NCBI GenBank assembly: GCA_033439265.1
Contig: JAVTVX010000002.1
Coordinates: 14,180,174-14,244,173, forward strand
DNA from: Dillenia suffruticosa
Lineage: Eukaryota; Streptophyta; Magnoliopsida; Dilleniales; Dilleniaceae
Direction: 5' to 3'
DNA length: 64,000 bases
The translations under genes and the position numbers were made by a program. Shown here in pieces: positions 47,556 through 59,465 of the stretch (the stretch's first letter is position 1; each line of letters begins with the position of its first letter). The notes beneath the pieces are model-generated. The model was not told the DNA's origin and did no database searches. It saw only the letters and a list, made by a program, of their open reading frames with translations.

Positions 47556-48122
47556 TGGTGTTTTGAAACCCGGACCAGACCATCTGGTCCGACCGACAGG
47601 GAACCAAACCAGCAGCCGGTCCAGGTTTCTTAACATAACTGGATTTTGAAAAAACCGGTCAAAACCTCGGGTTGGACTGAGAACCGGATTGAACCAGCCA
47701 ACCCGGGTTTTTTTTTTTTTTTTTTTTTTTCCCCTTTTCTTTCTATCTCATTCTCGCCACTTCATTTTTTTTTAATTATTGTTTTTTACCTTGGGATCAT
47801 TTTTTTTCTTTCCTTATTGGACTTTTCTTATTGTTTAAATTAAATTTTGATGTGTTCAAATCTATTATTTAAAGTAGGTTTTGATGTATTTAAACAATAT
47901 TTTGTATTAAATGATGTGTGATATTTAGATGAAAGAATTGTGTCTTTTTAATATTGAACATGATTTGGTAAACATTTGAGACTAGATATACAGATTTTTT
48001 AGATTATTAATACATTATAATTTATATTTATTTATGACGTCATCCGGTTTTTTCTCGTGTCTGTAACCCATTGACCTCTTGGTGCAACCAGTTCGTACTC
48101 TGGTTCGGGTTTCAAAACACTG
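47556..48122. mobile_element. hAT-type MITE with 8-bp target duplication
   Basis: The 567-bp element has terminal inverted repeats: the left end TGGTGTTTTGAAACCCGGAC matches the reverse complement of the right end, CAGTGTTTTGAAACCCGAAC, in all but three positions. It is flanked by the exact 8-bp repeat GTTTTCTC (47548-47555 and 48123-48130), the size made by hAT transposases. It has no transposase frame. Inside it are further short inverted motifs (AACCGG/CCGGTT). It lies in the predicted leader intron of the NDUFAF6-like gene. Confidence 0.85.
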
Positions 48123-48299
48123 GTTTTCTCATGTTAACTAACATTGTTTTGGCTTGATTCTTACTCTATTGCTACCATTCTAATTTTCCTAAATGGACTC
48201 AACCCCTCCCCCCAAATTTTGTTAGTGTTTATGTGTTCTATTTATTGGAGGTATTTAATTGGTACTTATATGTGCAGGGACAACAACAACAGGGATTCA

Positions 48300-49211
48300 A
48301 TGAATGGTGCTTCTACATCTGCTAGCCTACGCTCAGCATTTTCCTATTGTGTGCAGAAAGTAAGAAATTATGATTACCATCACTATCTCTGCCTCCTTGA
48401 GCTCCCTACCAACATGAGGAAGGCTGCATTTGCATTTCGTGCATTCAATGTTGAAACAGCCAGAGCCATGGATGTCGCCTCTGATCCAAAAATTGGACTT
48501 ATGCGGCTCCTTTGGTGGCAAGAGACAATAGACAAAATCTTTGCCAAGAAATTAATTGAGCAGCCCATTGCCCAGGCCCTTGCCTCAGTCATATCCGAGC
48601 ACAAGATAAGCAAGGCCTGGCTTAAAAGATCTGTTGACGCCCGAATCAATGATGCAAGCAGGGAGGTTACTAATCTCCCTGAAACCATTGGTGAGTTGGA
48701 GCAATATGCTGAGGACACTGTATCAACACTTCTATACATGACTCTTCAAGCTGGAGGGATCAAGTCCACTGCTGCTGATCATGCAGCATCACATATCGGA
48801 AAGGCAAGCGGGCTACTCTTGCTTCTAAAATCACTGCCATATCATGCTAGCCGCAGCCGTCAATTACCATATATACCAGCTAAGGTGGCAGCCAAACATG
48901 GATTGTTGTGGGAAGAGGGAGGCCAAAGAGGGATTCGGATGGATTCTCGTGAGGGTATGAATGAAGCTGTTTTTGAGATGGCTTCTGTAGCAAATGATCA
49001 TCTACTGAAGGCTCGTCAATTAGCTGGAACTGTGCCAGTGGAGGCTGTTCCTGTCCTTCTGCCCGCGGTTCCAGCAGAGGTCATATTAGACTCTTTGAGA
49101 AGAGTGAATTTTGATGTGTTTGATCCTAGGTTGTCTCGGGGGATAATGGGAATTCCTCCATTGTGGTTCCAACTGAAATTGAAGTGGCATTCATGGAGAG
49201 GAAAATACTGA
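48300..49211 (+). CDS. NDUFAF6: NDUFAF6-like complex I assembly factor (squalene/phytoene synthase fold)
   Basis: One coding exon encodes 303 residues. The sequence is a member of the squalene/phytoene synthase superfamily in the branch related to NDUFAF6, which in animals is needed to assemble the ND1 part of mitochondrial complex I. Landmarks are YDYHHYLCLLELP, MRKAAFAFRAFNVETARAMD, LMRLLWWQETIDKIF, YAEDTVSTLLYMTLQ and HIGKASGLLLLLKSLPYH. The aspartate-rich motifs of true prenyl-condensing enzymes are weakened, which fits a non-enzymatic role. The start at 48300 (MNGAS) is the first ATG after the predicted acceptor at 48277; the same frame stays open back to 48144 only because it reads through intron. 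Mitochondrial targeting is known for the family but is not obvious here. A 339-bp tandem duplication starts 40 bp after the stop. Confidence 0.88.
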   Translation: MNGASTSASLRSAFSYCVQKVRNYDYHHYLCLLELPTNMRKAAFAFRAFNVETARAMDVASDPKIGLMRLLWWQETIDKIFAKKLIEQPIAQALASVISEHKISKAWLKRSVDARINDASREVTNLPETIGELEQYAEDTVSTLLYMTLQAGGIKSTAADHAASHIGKASGLLLLLKSLPYHASRSRQLPYIPAKVAAKHGLLWEEGGQRGIRMDSREGMNEAVFEMASVANDHLLKARQLAGTVPVEAVPVLLPAVPAEVILDSLRRVNFDVFDPRLSRGIMGIPPLWFQLKLKWHSWRGKY

Positions 49212-49250
49212 AAAATTTAAAAACTTCTTTTGATCTATGAATTTTAGCTT

Positions 49251-49928
49251 GAGGCTGCTTTAATAACCAACATCGTGCCAGTATTGAGCTATGGTCATGG
49301 CACTTCATTTTACCAGTGGGGTTACTTGATTTTGTTAATGCGAAGAGTGAAGATGGAAACATCCTTTTTGCCATTCGTAGTCTGCTGGGGAAATCTTGTT
49401 GTATCTGGTTAATTGTCACGAGCCACAACCTTAATTTGTTTTCAATTGTCGGAGGATGTTTTGTAGGGAAGCCATTTGTTTTTAAGTGCTACTGGTAAAA
49501 TAAATCTAGATCTCGTGTAAAAAGGCTTCTAAGATGAATGAAAACCATAGTGGGACACTTGTCAAGGACAAGTGAAATGGTGCTATATTGAGGCTGCTTT
49601 AATAACCAACATCGTGCCAGTATTGAGCTATGGTCATGGCACTTCATTTTACCAGTGGGGTTACTTGATTTTGTTAATGCGAAGAGTGAAGATGGAAACA
49701 TCCTTTTTGCCATTCGTAGTCTGCTGGGGAAATCTTGTTGTATCTGGTTAATTGTCACGAGCCACAACCTTAATTTGTTTTCAATTGTCGGAGGATGTTT
49801 TGTAGGGAAGCCATTTGTTTTTAAGTGCTACTGGTAAAATAAATCTAGATCTCGTGTAAAAAGGCTTCTAAGATGAATGAAAACCATAGTGGGACACTTG
49901 TCAAGGACAAGTGAAATGGTGCTATATT
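49251..49928. repeat. 339-bp near-perfect tandem duplication
   Basis: Two units, 49251-49589 and 49590-49928, each begin GAGGCTGCTTTAATAACCAA and end GAAATGGTGCTATATT. I could find no difference between them by eye. It starts 40 bp after the NDUFAF6-like stop, so it duplicates its 3' UTR or terminator region. Confidence 0.95.
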
Positions 49929-49935
49929 ATTTAGG

Positions 49936-49942
49936 AAAAAAA
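49936..49942 (-). terminator. Pol III terminator of tRNA-Asn
   Basis: Seven A on the plus strand, TTTTTTT on the coding strand, begin 11 nt after the tRNA 3' end. Confidence 0.75.
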
Positions 49943-49952
49943 TGAAGAATTG

Positions 49953-49976
49953 CGCTAGAAGAAGGGCTTGAACCTT

Positions 49977-50009
<33 letters not shown>

Positions 50010-50026
50010 AACTGAGCTACTCCAGC
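49953..50026 (-). tRNA. trnN-GUU: tRNA-Asn (anticodon GUU)
   Basis: The 74-nt minus-strand sequence has an acceptor stem beginning GCTGGAG and ending TTCTAGCG. It has the D arm AGCTCAGTTGGTTAGAGC (A box), the anticodon loop CTGTTAA with GTT at 49990-49992, and the T arm GAAGGTTCAAGCCCTTC (B box). The cloverleaf closes with few mismatches, and the sequence is of the cytosolic plant tRNA-Asn type. It lies between the tandem duplication and the VPE gene. Confidence 0.96.
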
Positions 50027-50317
50027 CTGCTGTTTATCATTTCATTGATTTTTATTTCAAGTAAAAATAAATGGAAAAAAACTAAGAAAAAAACAAAGCT
50101 GGTTCTTGCTTGTTTGCGAACTTACCCCACATTCCTCAACCTCATTCACGCGTGTCACCCTCCTCTTCTGCATGGCTCTTCGTCATTCTCCCCAGCCTTT
50201 TCTACTTCAAAAGAGCCCCCCACCCCACCCCCTTCCACCTCTTCCTCCGCCCATTTCTTTCTCTATCTCTGGCGTTGCGTTTCCAGGTCTCTGTCAATTC
50301 CCAACTCACTTTACTCA

Positions 50318-53300
50318 ATGGCTAACCACCATAACAAATCCCTTGTAAACTCCACTCCTCTGCTCCTCTTCACATTTCTTCTTCTAATTGAAGCTCCAGC
50401 ATACGGTCGAACCGCCAGGTTGAACCGGTGGGAATCAGGAATTCGCCTACCAACCGATAAAGGTAAACCAGCGGAGGATGACGAGGCGGAAGTTGGCACG
50501 AGATGGGCGGTTCTCGTGGCTGGTTCATCCGGATTCGGCAACTACCGCCACCAGGTAAAGTGAGAACTTTTTATGACTTTCAAGTGATAGACTGTTTGAA
50601 AAAATAAAATAAAATAAAACTCTTTCCCAAATTTCTAGAACTAAGTTACAGTCACTTTTACGTACGATAATGTGTATACATATATATTTGAATCTAATTT
50701 TGTCTTTGATGGGGTGCAGGCGGATGTATGTCACGCTTATCAGATTCTAAAGAAAGGAGGGTTGAAAGAAGAGAACATAGTGGTGTTCATGTACGATGAT
50801 ATTGCTTCTCACGAGTTTAATCCTAGGCGCGGGTTCATCATCAACCATCCTCAAGGCCAAGATGTTTATGCCGGCGTCCCTAAGGTTTACTCCATTCCTG
50901 CTCATCTCCTATATATATATGCCCTTGTCTTCGCTGATCATTTTTTTTTCTAAATTATGTTTAAATTAAGAGTAATGGTAACTTCAACATGACTATCAAA
51001 ACTATGGATCCCAAATTCTAGTTTATGAGAAAATAATTTCCAAATGTTTTCGATGCCTGACTCCATTATAACAAAAACTAATAAGAACCATATTTTTAAT
51101 TCGGGCTCCATGGTACATGACGAGACATGTTATTTATTAGAATGTTTGCCTCAACGAAGATATGCAACATTCATAGGAAGAGATCATCACTCCTTTGAAA
51201 ACATGACACAACATCCCCCCCAAAGCAAATCAACGCCAAATTATATCTATCTTTCGAAAGGGGGGACAGCCTCCCTGTGTACTTGGGCCCCATACTGGTG
51301 TATCCATGATCTCTTCTAGTCGAGCTTGTAGAGGAAATTAGAAGAGAAATGCCCAACTCAAAACCTACATACAAATCTACCATTCATTATTATTATTATT
51401 CTCTCTCAATTGGTTCTAGTAAGATGGAGATTAGTATGGAGTAATAGTACAAGCTCAAGTGTAAGTGTGATGTCTCAATACTTGACCGCTGGATGGTAGC
51501 TACATTGCATCATATATTTATGCTCCAACATGTCAACATGTTGACAGTCATAATTCTCTCACATGTTATGCAAGTTGAATCTGGTTTTTTGTCCCAATTG
51601 ACCATTGCTTGTTATACTGATGAAACTGCGGTTTTAGGATTACACTGGAGAGCAAGTTACTGCAGCAAACTTGTATGCAGTACTTCTTGGTGACAAGGGT
51701 GCTGTAAAAGGTGGAAGTGGGAAAGTTGTCGAGAGCAAACCAAATGATCGGATCTTTATATATTACTCTGATCATGGAGGTCCGGGAGTGCTAGGTGAGT
51801 TTTTATACAGTAGATATTAAAATGGTAAATGTTACCAAAATGCTTTTTTTTTTTTTGTTTTGCGGTTAAATTGATCATGCTAGGATGATCCCAGTCCTTA
51901 ACCAATAAAACAAACTGTTCACCTTAAGGGCTTATTCTTTTTTTTTTTTTTTGGGCTTAATTTGCTGCGTAGTAGCAGCTAATTTCTAAGCATCAGGAGC
52001 AGAGGAGACACTGTATTGTTGCAGATTCCATTTTTTTTTTCCTCGGGTTTTTAATGATGTTATATGAATTGATTTAGCATACTTTTCATGAAGAGAGTAC
52101 ATAGATTGAACTCTATGCAGGCATACCTTGCTTCCCACATTTCGCTGATTCCATCATATTGTAGGGATGCCAAATCTGCCTTTTCTTTTTGCTAATGATT
52201 TCATTGAGGTTTTGAAGAAGAAACATGCATCTGGAAGCTACAAAGAGATGGTAAGACTCTTTTTTGGGGCAATTATAATGTTCATATAAAATTGAGTTTG
52301 CCACTTATCATGGTGTGTGAAGGTGATATATGTAGAGGCATGTGAGAGTGGAAGTATTTTTCAAGGCTTGATGCCCGAGGACCTTAATATCTATGTCACC
52401 ACAGCATCAAATGCAGAAGAGAGTAGCTGGGGTACTTACTGTCCTGGGATGGAACCTTCTCCTCCGCCGGAGTTCATAACTTGTTTAGGGGATTTGTACA
52501 GCATTGCCTGGATGGAAGACAGGTGACCTTTGTAGTCATTTTTTCAGAAAACGTAGCTTGCGGTAGTAGATATTGCATTAAATGGTAGTCAATTGAACTT
52601 TGGATTTTCAATTTCTTACAGTGAAACCCACAATCTGAAAAAAGAAACAATCAAACAGCAGTATGAGGCAGTAAGCACCCGGAAAACTTTTCTCTATCCC
52701 TCCCTCCTCCTTTAGCTACTTAAGGATTTTAGCAATAACCCCAATCATTCTAGTCTTTGGAAACATTGATTTTGGTCTTGGTGGAAACATTTGATTCTTG
52801 ATTTGTAGGTGAAGGAAAGGACATCCAATTATAATACCTACACTGCAGGATCTCATGTGATGGAATATGGGAATAAAAGCATCAAATCAGAGAAGCTTTA
52901 CTTATATCAAGGTTATGATCCAGCTAGCGTAAACTTCCCACCAAATAACTTCTGTTTAGACACCCACATGGATGTTGTTAATCAGAGGGACGCAGATCTT
53001 CTTTTCCTATGGCAAATGGTGTGTTAGCTTCTCCCAAAATAAATCCAATTTTAGAATTCTTGTGGGTGATTAGTTTAGAGTGGATGTCACATAGTTTTTA
53101 TCTTAACGCAGTACAAGACTGTAAAAGATGATTCAGAAAACAAGGCAGAAATTCTAACGCAGATTAGGCAGACAATGGAGCACAGAGTTCACTTGGACAA
53201 CAGCATTGAGTTGATTGGAAAAGTTCTATTTGGACCAGAAAAAGGCTCCAACATCCTGAACTCCAAGAGACCAGCTCATTTGCCCCTTGTTGATGATTGG

Positions 53301-53585
53301 GAATGTCTGAAGTCACTGGTATCAGCTACATCTTCTTGTTGAAATATCTTCATTCATTATTTTCATGTTCGCTAATGTTCGAAAGTGAATCACTAATTCT
53401 AGGTCCGCTTGTTCGAGAGCTATTGTGGTTCATTGACCCAGTACGGCATGAAACATATGCGGGCATTTGCCAATGTTTGCAACAAAGGAGTATCTACTAG
53501 TGAAATGGAGGAGGTTTTGGTTGCTGCCTGTGGTGACCGGAATAATGGGCAATGGACACCTTCAAATAGAGGATACAGTGCTTGA
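50318..53585 (+). CDS. bVPE: vacuolar processing enzyme, beta type (legumain, asparaginyl endopeptidase)
   Basis: Nine exons: 50318-50554, 50720-50884, 51638-51794, 52165-52250, 52323-52522, 52622-52670, 52809-53018, 53112-53318 and 53403-53585. They give 497 residues with the classic nine-exon structure of plant legumains. The enzyme (peptidase family C13) cuts after asparagine and matures vacuolar and seed storage proteins. A signal peptide covers residues 1-30 and is followed by a propeptide. The catalytic dyad is His180 (YYSDHGGPG) and Cys222 (VEACESGS). [20 protein letters not shown] and [20 protein letters not shown] mark the core, and the C-terminal propeptide contains [15 protein letters not shown]. 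The segment around [20 protein letters not shown] fits the beta rather than gamma clade, which suggests a seed role; that is inference. The start at 50318 directly begins the signal peptide. Confidence 0.96.
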
Positions 53586-54361
53586 TTACCACACAGACTA
53601 CCGCAGCCATACTATACAAGTTTGTTTTATGAGGTTATACGTTGTTTAAAGTTTTGATCCTGGTTTGCCTTCTTTTGATCCTACAGCTGTGCATTAGCAG
53701 TTTACCTAGATATTAAGGTCAATGGTTAATACTATTGCAACGGTGTTTTAGCTAGGTCTGAAGGTGGGCTGATTAGGTTGCTATTTAAAACAACAATATG
53801 ATATCATGCATGGCTATTCCTGTGAGTTGTAGCACCATGATAAATACTAATGGATAGGATTTCCACTTCTGGCATATATTTGTTCATTATTTTTTGGGGG
53901 GGGGGGGGAGGGAAGGAGTCTGGCCTTACTTCAGTGAGAACTGTGGGCTCATGCCTCTGTGTCCTCAGCCCTGACGACTGCAAACGAAGCTGTTTTTCTG
54001 AGGCGTGTCTGATCTTTGTGATTCTTCGATGTGTCAGTCTGCAAACTATTATTTAGTTATTATGCCAAAAGTCATTTTGCTCAAAAAGTCGTGTAATCGA
54101 CTCAAATGGTTACTCACATAACTCGAATTAGACATGAGCACGATCTTAGAATTGTTGGTCTTCGTTCTAGAATCGTCGATTCCCTTTTTCAAATGGTTCC
54201 GATTTCAAAGTAGGGATTATGCATTCGGTAGCTGTTTGGTCTCAAAGTAGGGATTATTCTGTCGGAAGATAATTGGTATGCAAATCTCAAGAAATGTTCC
54301 CTTGGCTTGCAATTATTAGTGGCAAATTTAAAATTGCAGTGCCATTAATTCTTTGCCACAA

Positions 54362-54490
54362 TTAGTGGGGACTGGTCCCGTGTTCAAGATTTCCTTGATG
54401 CTATGACACGACACAACTAGTAAAATTTAGTGGGGACTGGTCCCCAGTGTTCAAGGTTTCCTTGATGCTGACACGGCACGATTAGTAAAC
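54362..54490. repeat. 65-bp tandem duplication
   Basis: TTAGTGGGGACTGGTCCC occurs at 54362 and 54427. Both copies continue with GTGTTCAAG and TTTCCTTGATGCT and end near CTAGTAAA/TTAGTAAA. Confidence 0.85.
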
Positions 54491-54728
54491 TTTCCAGGCC
54501 ATCTTTTCTAGGTGCATTGAAATCGAGGGACCAGGGGTGGACCATAACTCCCTTCTTGGCCCAGCAAAATCAAAATCTATGCACCCGCTATCATTGTTGG
54601 TGGCAAACTATTTATATGTGGGAAATATTTATTTAGTAAATGACTTACCTTAAGCCATCTATCTCCGGCGGTCTTCTACAAGGATAAATTTAGACCAATC
54701 TAAGAGTATATCAATAACTTGGCTCAGT

Positions 54729-54911
54729 AGCAATGGATAATCAACATAATGAGATAAGATAGTAGGTCTTTTATTCGAATATTGAATTCAAAACTTGAAA
54801 ATGAAAAAAATTATTTTGATAGAGTCATCCCTAATAAGCTCTTTGTATATACCCGGATCAGATTAGTTGAAATATGACTATAAAAATTAATAATAAAAAC
54901 AAAAAAAAATT
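54729..54911 (+). mobile_element. SINE, family 2, with target duplication
   Basis: The 183-bp body lies between AACTTGGCTCAGT (54716-54728) and AACTTGACTCAGT (54912-54924), 12 of 13 identical. It has an A-box-like TAGCAATGG at its head, a B-box-like TATTCGAATATTG, and ends GGATCAGATTAGTTGAAATA then A-rich. Confidence 0.78.
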
Positions 54912-55651
54912 AACTTGACTCAGTTATTTCCTTTTGCACGCATTAAGGTCTAAACTTTTAGAACATGAATGTGTTGCCTGCCCCCAGTGAACAGCCAATT
55001 CCTTGTTTATGAGTCGCCTAAACCTTGTTAAAAGCTTATTTGACTTAAACTTACAGTATCATTGCAAAAACGAATAGCTTTAAGATATTAACATTTTTTT
55101 TTTATTTATAGTAAAATTTGAATCCGAACCTATTATAAGAGAAAGAAAATTGATGTTATTTAAGCTAAATCTCATTTCAACGTAACATTATAGGTATTCA
55201 CATGTTGGATGGTCTTCCCATTTGCCATAATATCTGGTCTGCTCTCGCAATTTAGCTTAGCAATTTGAACTTGTTCCCAATCTCTCGAAATTTTATTCTC
55301 TCCTGTTTAAAAAAGAATTAAATAAAAATCATTTTAATTTCTCCCATAATTTTTTTTTGGATTGACTAAAGATGGTGGGAAACAATTGCATTGCTATCGC
55401 TCACTACTGCAAAACGTTTTTTCTCATGTTGGAAAGTCTTTTTTTTTCTTTTCTTTTTTAGACTATATACTAGACTAATAATGATGTTGCATTCTCTACT
55501 TCAATGCCCTTTCACTTCATACAGCTTAATCTGTGATTGCCACAGATTAATTATTGCAAGCAGCATGAAAAGACCGACTTTCCTAAAAAAATTTTCCTTT
55601 TTTTTTTTTAACATGGGAGGACGGACGAACTTGTCTCTGAATTAAACCTCA

Positions 55652-55844
55652 ACACATGTTGATGGAGATGAAATATATACTTTTATTCCTTAACTAAGTC
55701 GGGAGTTCAACTCTTCTTAGACATGAAAAAATAATATTAGGAGATAAGTCTCAAAAATGGACTTGTAACTATCGATCCAAATTAGATAAGACAAAACTCT
55801 AAATATTGAGTGATGGCTGAGTCAACATATAAAAAAAAAAAAAA
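55652..55844 (+). mobile_element. SINE, family 2
   Basis: It aligns over its length with the minus-strand copy at 11322-11520: CCTTAACTAAGT, a B-box-like GGAGTTCAACTC, AACTATCGATCCAAATTAG, TGATGGCTGAGTCA and poly-A. The flanks share a short AACCTCA (55645-55651 and 55845-55851), possibly the rest of a target duplication. Confidence 0.68.
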
Positions 55845-56775
55845 AACCTCATAAGATATTACGTTTTAACAAAGGATAAATTTCAAAAGGAGGAAAGTTT
55901 AACTCATAGATTCTGGGACTTTCATCTGTCTCTAATTTAGTAAGTGTATCTGCATAGGTATTATCTTCTTTACAAATAAAAATCACTTGCCTCACCGATG
56001 TGTTACAAATTAACTCCTACTATTCTAGAATTATGTAATAATATGCATTTGAATGCCAAATCGCTCACTAGGATAATTGAGGAAAATTTTATACAATTTC
56101 AAAGAATCAGACCCTCTCTGATTTCAGATAGTTCTACCGAAAAAGAAAGACATTAAAAACATAGAAAAAAGAAAAAAAAAATCATGGTGGAAATATCGGA
56201 TACAACCACTGTTTTGTTCTTTTGGCAGATTAAAAAAAAAAACAATAATAAAAGAAAACTTATCTTTTGCTGGTGGTTTTAGACACCTCGGCTTAACTCG
56301 TTTTAATTTCTCTCTATAAAAAGTTTTACAAATAAAAATTATTTTTTATAAAAATTTGATTTCTTATTTATATTAATGAATCACACTTAATCCCTATTTT
56401 TCCAAGTACTGCTTACCCATTAAAAAATTGGGAACATGTCAAATTTTATTACCTTAATTGTTCATTCCTTATGTTCACATGACATTGCCCATATTAAGAT
56501 GGTAACATCCCGCGATCGACATGACCATGAAAAGTTCCATATTTGAGGTATTATGTGAGAATTATAAAGTGTTATATTAAAAAAAAAAAGAAAATATTCC
56601 ACTAATCTATCTACAAAACATCTGTTAATTGCATTGTACCCCCGTATTACTAAAATTCGGGGGTGCAAATTCAAAAATACGAAAAGTAGAAACCCAAAAA
56701 AAGAAAAAAAAATTCAAAAGCTTAGTCAACAAAGTCTATCCCTTTTGGTGCAAGACTAAAGTAATAGTCGGTCAG

Positions 56776-57222
56776 TCACCAACATGTGTGTTTGCCACTG
56801 CACTTCCGGCGATGATCGCCTGCGTAGATCTTCATCTGTATGTTCTCAAAATCCGAAACCCGACAAGGCAACGTAATTGCACCCGGATGATCGAACCCGA
56901 ATTCCTCCTCAGCCTCTCTCAGCAAATCCGCAAAGAGCGGATGATTGAAGTAAATCACGGGCACCACCATCCTCCGCGTTACGTCATCTGATTCGCCCAC
57001 GTACACTGCCAAGTGCCCTTTTGGTACCTTCATCTGTTTCTTCTCAATCTCCAACTCTTGACCCACTCGAACGTAACCCGGTTTTTGGATCCGGAAACGC
57101 AGATGGCGAAAGCCACAATTGTTGGTGACGAGAGCCTTGGATTTCCGAGTTGGCTTCTGCTTTATCTTCTGGACTACCCATTTGAAGATTTTTTTCACCT
57201 TGAAACCTTTGATTTTTATCAT
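56776..57222 (-). CDS. SAUR family auxin-responsive protein
   Basis: This single-exon gene encodes 148 residues. The SAUR domain (about 62-132) is clear: KVPKGHLAVYVGE, RRMVVPVIYFNHPLFADLLREAEEEFGFDHPGAITLPC. A basic N-terminal region (IKGFKVKKIFKWVVQKIKQK) precedes it, and a short Cys/His/Lys tail follows (HRRKCSGKHTCW). Many SAUR proteins promote cell expansion by inhibiting PP2C-D phosphatases and thereby activating plasma-membrane proton pumps; others act differently, and this one cannot be placed exactly. The lack of introns is typical. The leader contains a long CT/GA repeat (57311-57349) and a TATA box lies at 57430. The start is the first ATG after the leader. Confidence 0.94.
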   Translation of the reverse strand: MIKIKGFKVKKIFKWVVQKIKQKPTRKSKALVTNNCGFRHLRFRIQKPGYVRVGQELEIEKKQMKVPKGHLAVYVGESDDVTRRMVVPVIYFNHPLFADLLREAEEEFGFDHPGAITLPCRVSDFENIQMKIYAGDHRRKCSGKHTCW

Positions 57223-57309
57223 GCTGGTTAAAGAGATCTAGATGTAGAACAAAAATATTGGCAATTTGAGAGATGGGTTTTTGCTAAGACATCTGAGTGA
57301 ATTGAAACT

Positions 57310-57310
<1 letters not shown>

Positions 57311-57349
<39 letters not shown>
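57311..57349 (-). repeat. (AG)n microsatellite in the SAUR leader
   Basis: About 19 AG units on the plus strand (CT on the coding strand) lie 90-130 bp before the SAUR start codon. Confidence 0.9.
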
Positions 57350-57352
<3 letters not shown>

Positions 57353-57429
57353 AGAAGAAATGGAGAGATGGGTCGGTGTGCAGAGAGTGAGGTGGGATTG
57401 CTTCGAGGATTTAGGAGGGGCTATTTTAG

Positions 57430-57437
57430 TTTATAAA
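57430..57437 (-). promoter_or_regulatory. TATA box of the SAUR gene
   Basis: TTTATAAA, followed by C on the coding strand, lies 208 bp before the start codon. This would give a leader of about 175 nt. Confidence 0.5.
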
Positions 57438-57449
57438 CGGAGAACCAGC

Positions 57450-58275
57450 CCGAGGGGGCAAGAGAGAGATGGCCGGCACACGGTACGTGAAAGTTGGGGT
57501 TAGATAGGACAGGACGGGATGATGATGGTACGGGCACAACGAGGAGACATGGATCAAATGGACTTTCGACTTTTGGTCCTTTTTGCGTACAGTTTTGTAC
57601 AAAGTGAAATTTGCCACCGGTGACAATTCATGCACACACAATCCATTTATGCATCTATTTTTAAATATTTTATCTTATTTATTAAAGTTTAAGTGGGTAG
57701 ATTTTGTATTTAATAATAAGTTTATCTTTTATTATAACTTCAGGATTTTGTTCATAATTTTAACTAATTGCAGAGAACTCTATCGGTAATTCTCCTTGAT
57801 TTGGATTGGATTTTATTTTTTCGTGATTAAGTGTATGTACAATACTTTCATAGATGGCAAGCTACAAAGAGAATGGCTCTGTTCATCAAGCTGAGTCATA
57901 AAAAAATGAACAATCACCAAATTGTGAGGTGGTTACAATTCAAGACAACCCAAACAATATTTGCTATCATGGTATTTATTTATTTTTTTAATTATGCCTA
58001 TATTTTTTTTCTCGCTCTTCACAAATGTTTTTAACCAAAAAAAAAAAGAAATAAGCATAATACGGCGGAATTATGCAACAAAGCTCTTTGAAAAGCATAC
58101 AAACATCTCTCAACCGGTGGCTGTTGTACCTGCCAAAGACAACATAGATTTGGAGGCAGGCAGAAACAAGAAAACCAAAGCATACTAGAGAAATAAAATA
58201 TCACATAATTTATATAACCTCCGGTTGGCGAGGTATGGCAAAGATCTATGCCATTACCAAAAAATATAATGCGCA

Positions 58276-58317
<42 letters not shown>

Positions 58318-59428
58318 TTTATGGCATACGCTAAACATGGACCCTTTTTCCTCCAAAAGGCTCCCATCACTGAACCACGTGGTGACCTCCAAACAGGGTC
58401 AAGCCTGAAAATATGGTCCCATATATATGTATATACATATATTAAATACAACTATATCACACAGACTGGTCCAAAATGTGGGCATGACACTGCACATTTA
58501 AAAATCAAGTGTGATCTACCTTTCATGGTGGGGATGGTCCACCAAAGATTTGTGTTCGACTTTCAATTCAATTGGAAACATATCTCCTTCGCTTGGACAG
58601 ACCGCAGCTATTACCCAAAATATAGAAATACCCTTTAATTCGTTTTAAATTATTTACTTTGTTTCTTATCTAATTAATAAATATTTTAAAATTTTTACAT
58701 AAATAAATGTGAAGTAGTCATTTAAACGCAACTTTAGACATAGGACAAATAATATAATTATAGGAAATACATTTCTCTTCAAATAAAGGTTGAGTTGCAA
58801 TTTTTTTTTAAATATATAGGAGGAATTCGAATTCGAAAATTTTTAAAAAAGATATGATGCAAATTGAATTATAATTTAGTGATAAGTTACAACTTTAGTT
58901 AAGTGTATAAAAAGGTAAGTCTTGAGAATACATTCAATTTTACTATTTTTATTCAATTTATGTGTAGTTATAAGTTAATAAATATAATCTGATTGAATAA
59001 TAATTTTTTACAAAGTAAATTAATAATTCATTAAATTTATAAAATAATACATTCGATAAAACGTATAGATATCACAAGATATATAATACAATAATCTTAT
59101 TTTATACGTCAAGATATATTTACATAATTTTAGTTTGTTGCAAAAATGGATCCATTCCTGACTTTTATTGTTCATGAATTTGCTTTAAAAAAAAAAACTG
59201 GGTAATTATATCATTGTTGTATCATTACGATGCACAAAATTTACATGCATTAGGGTTAATATTTTGTTAAAAAAAGAGAAAATGAAGGGTGTATTAATAA
59301 ATAAATATTTGTTGATCGATTAATAGATTTTCATGGTCTATTGAATATCTATTTATCATCAAGATTTAACTATATCTCCAAAGAGAAAGATCAGCTGCAA
59401 TTTCTACCGTTGCAAAGAAAAGAAAATT

Positions 59429-59465
<37 letters not shown>

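Larger units (their letters stand above)
53586..56775. other. gene-free interval with SINEs and a small tandem repeat
   Basis: No gene is supported. A G-run occurs at about 53896-53912. Two SINEs and the 65-bp tandem repeat are listed separately. Confidence 0.5.

Noticed and set aside
48144-48299. Upstream extension of the NDUFAF6-like frame
   Set aside because: The stretch includes a polypyrimidine tract and the acceptor TGTGCAG at 48271-48277, so it is intron.
49316-49837. Identical 60-residue frames repeated at a 339-bp spacing
   Set aside because: They are produced by the tandem duplication of non-coding 3' sequence; a tandem gene pair is not supported.
49982-50317. Upstream extension of the VPE reading frame
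   Set aside because: The frame is open back into the tRNA gene, but the signal peptide begins at the ATG at 50318 and the upstream part has no VPE similarity.
58275-58318. Regularly spaced repeat, considered as an array
   Set aside because: It is a simple (TTA)n microsatellite; no CRISPR-like repeat-spacer structure exists in the window, as expected for a plant.
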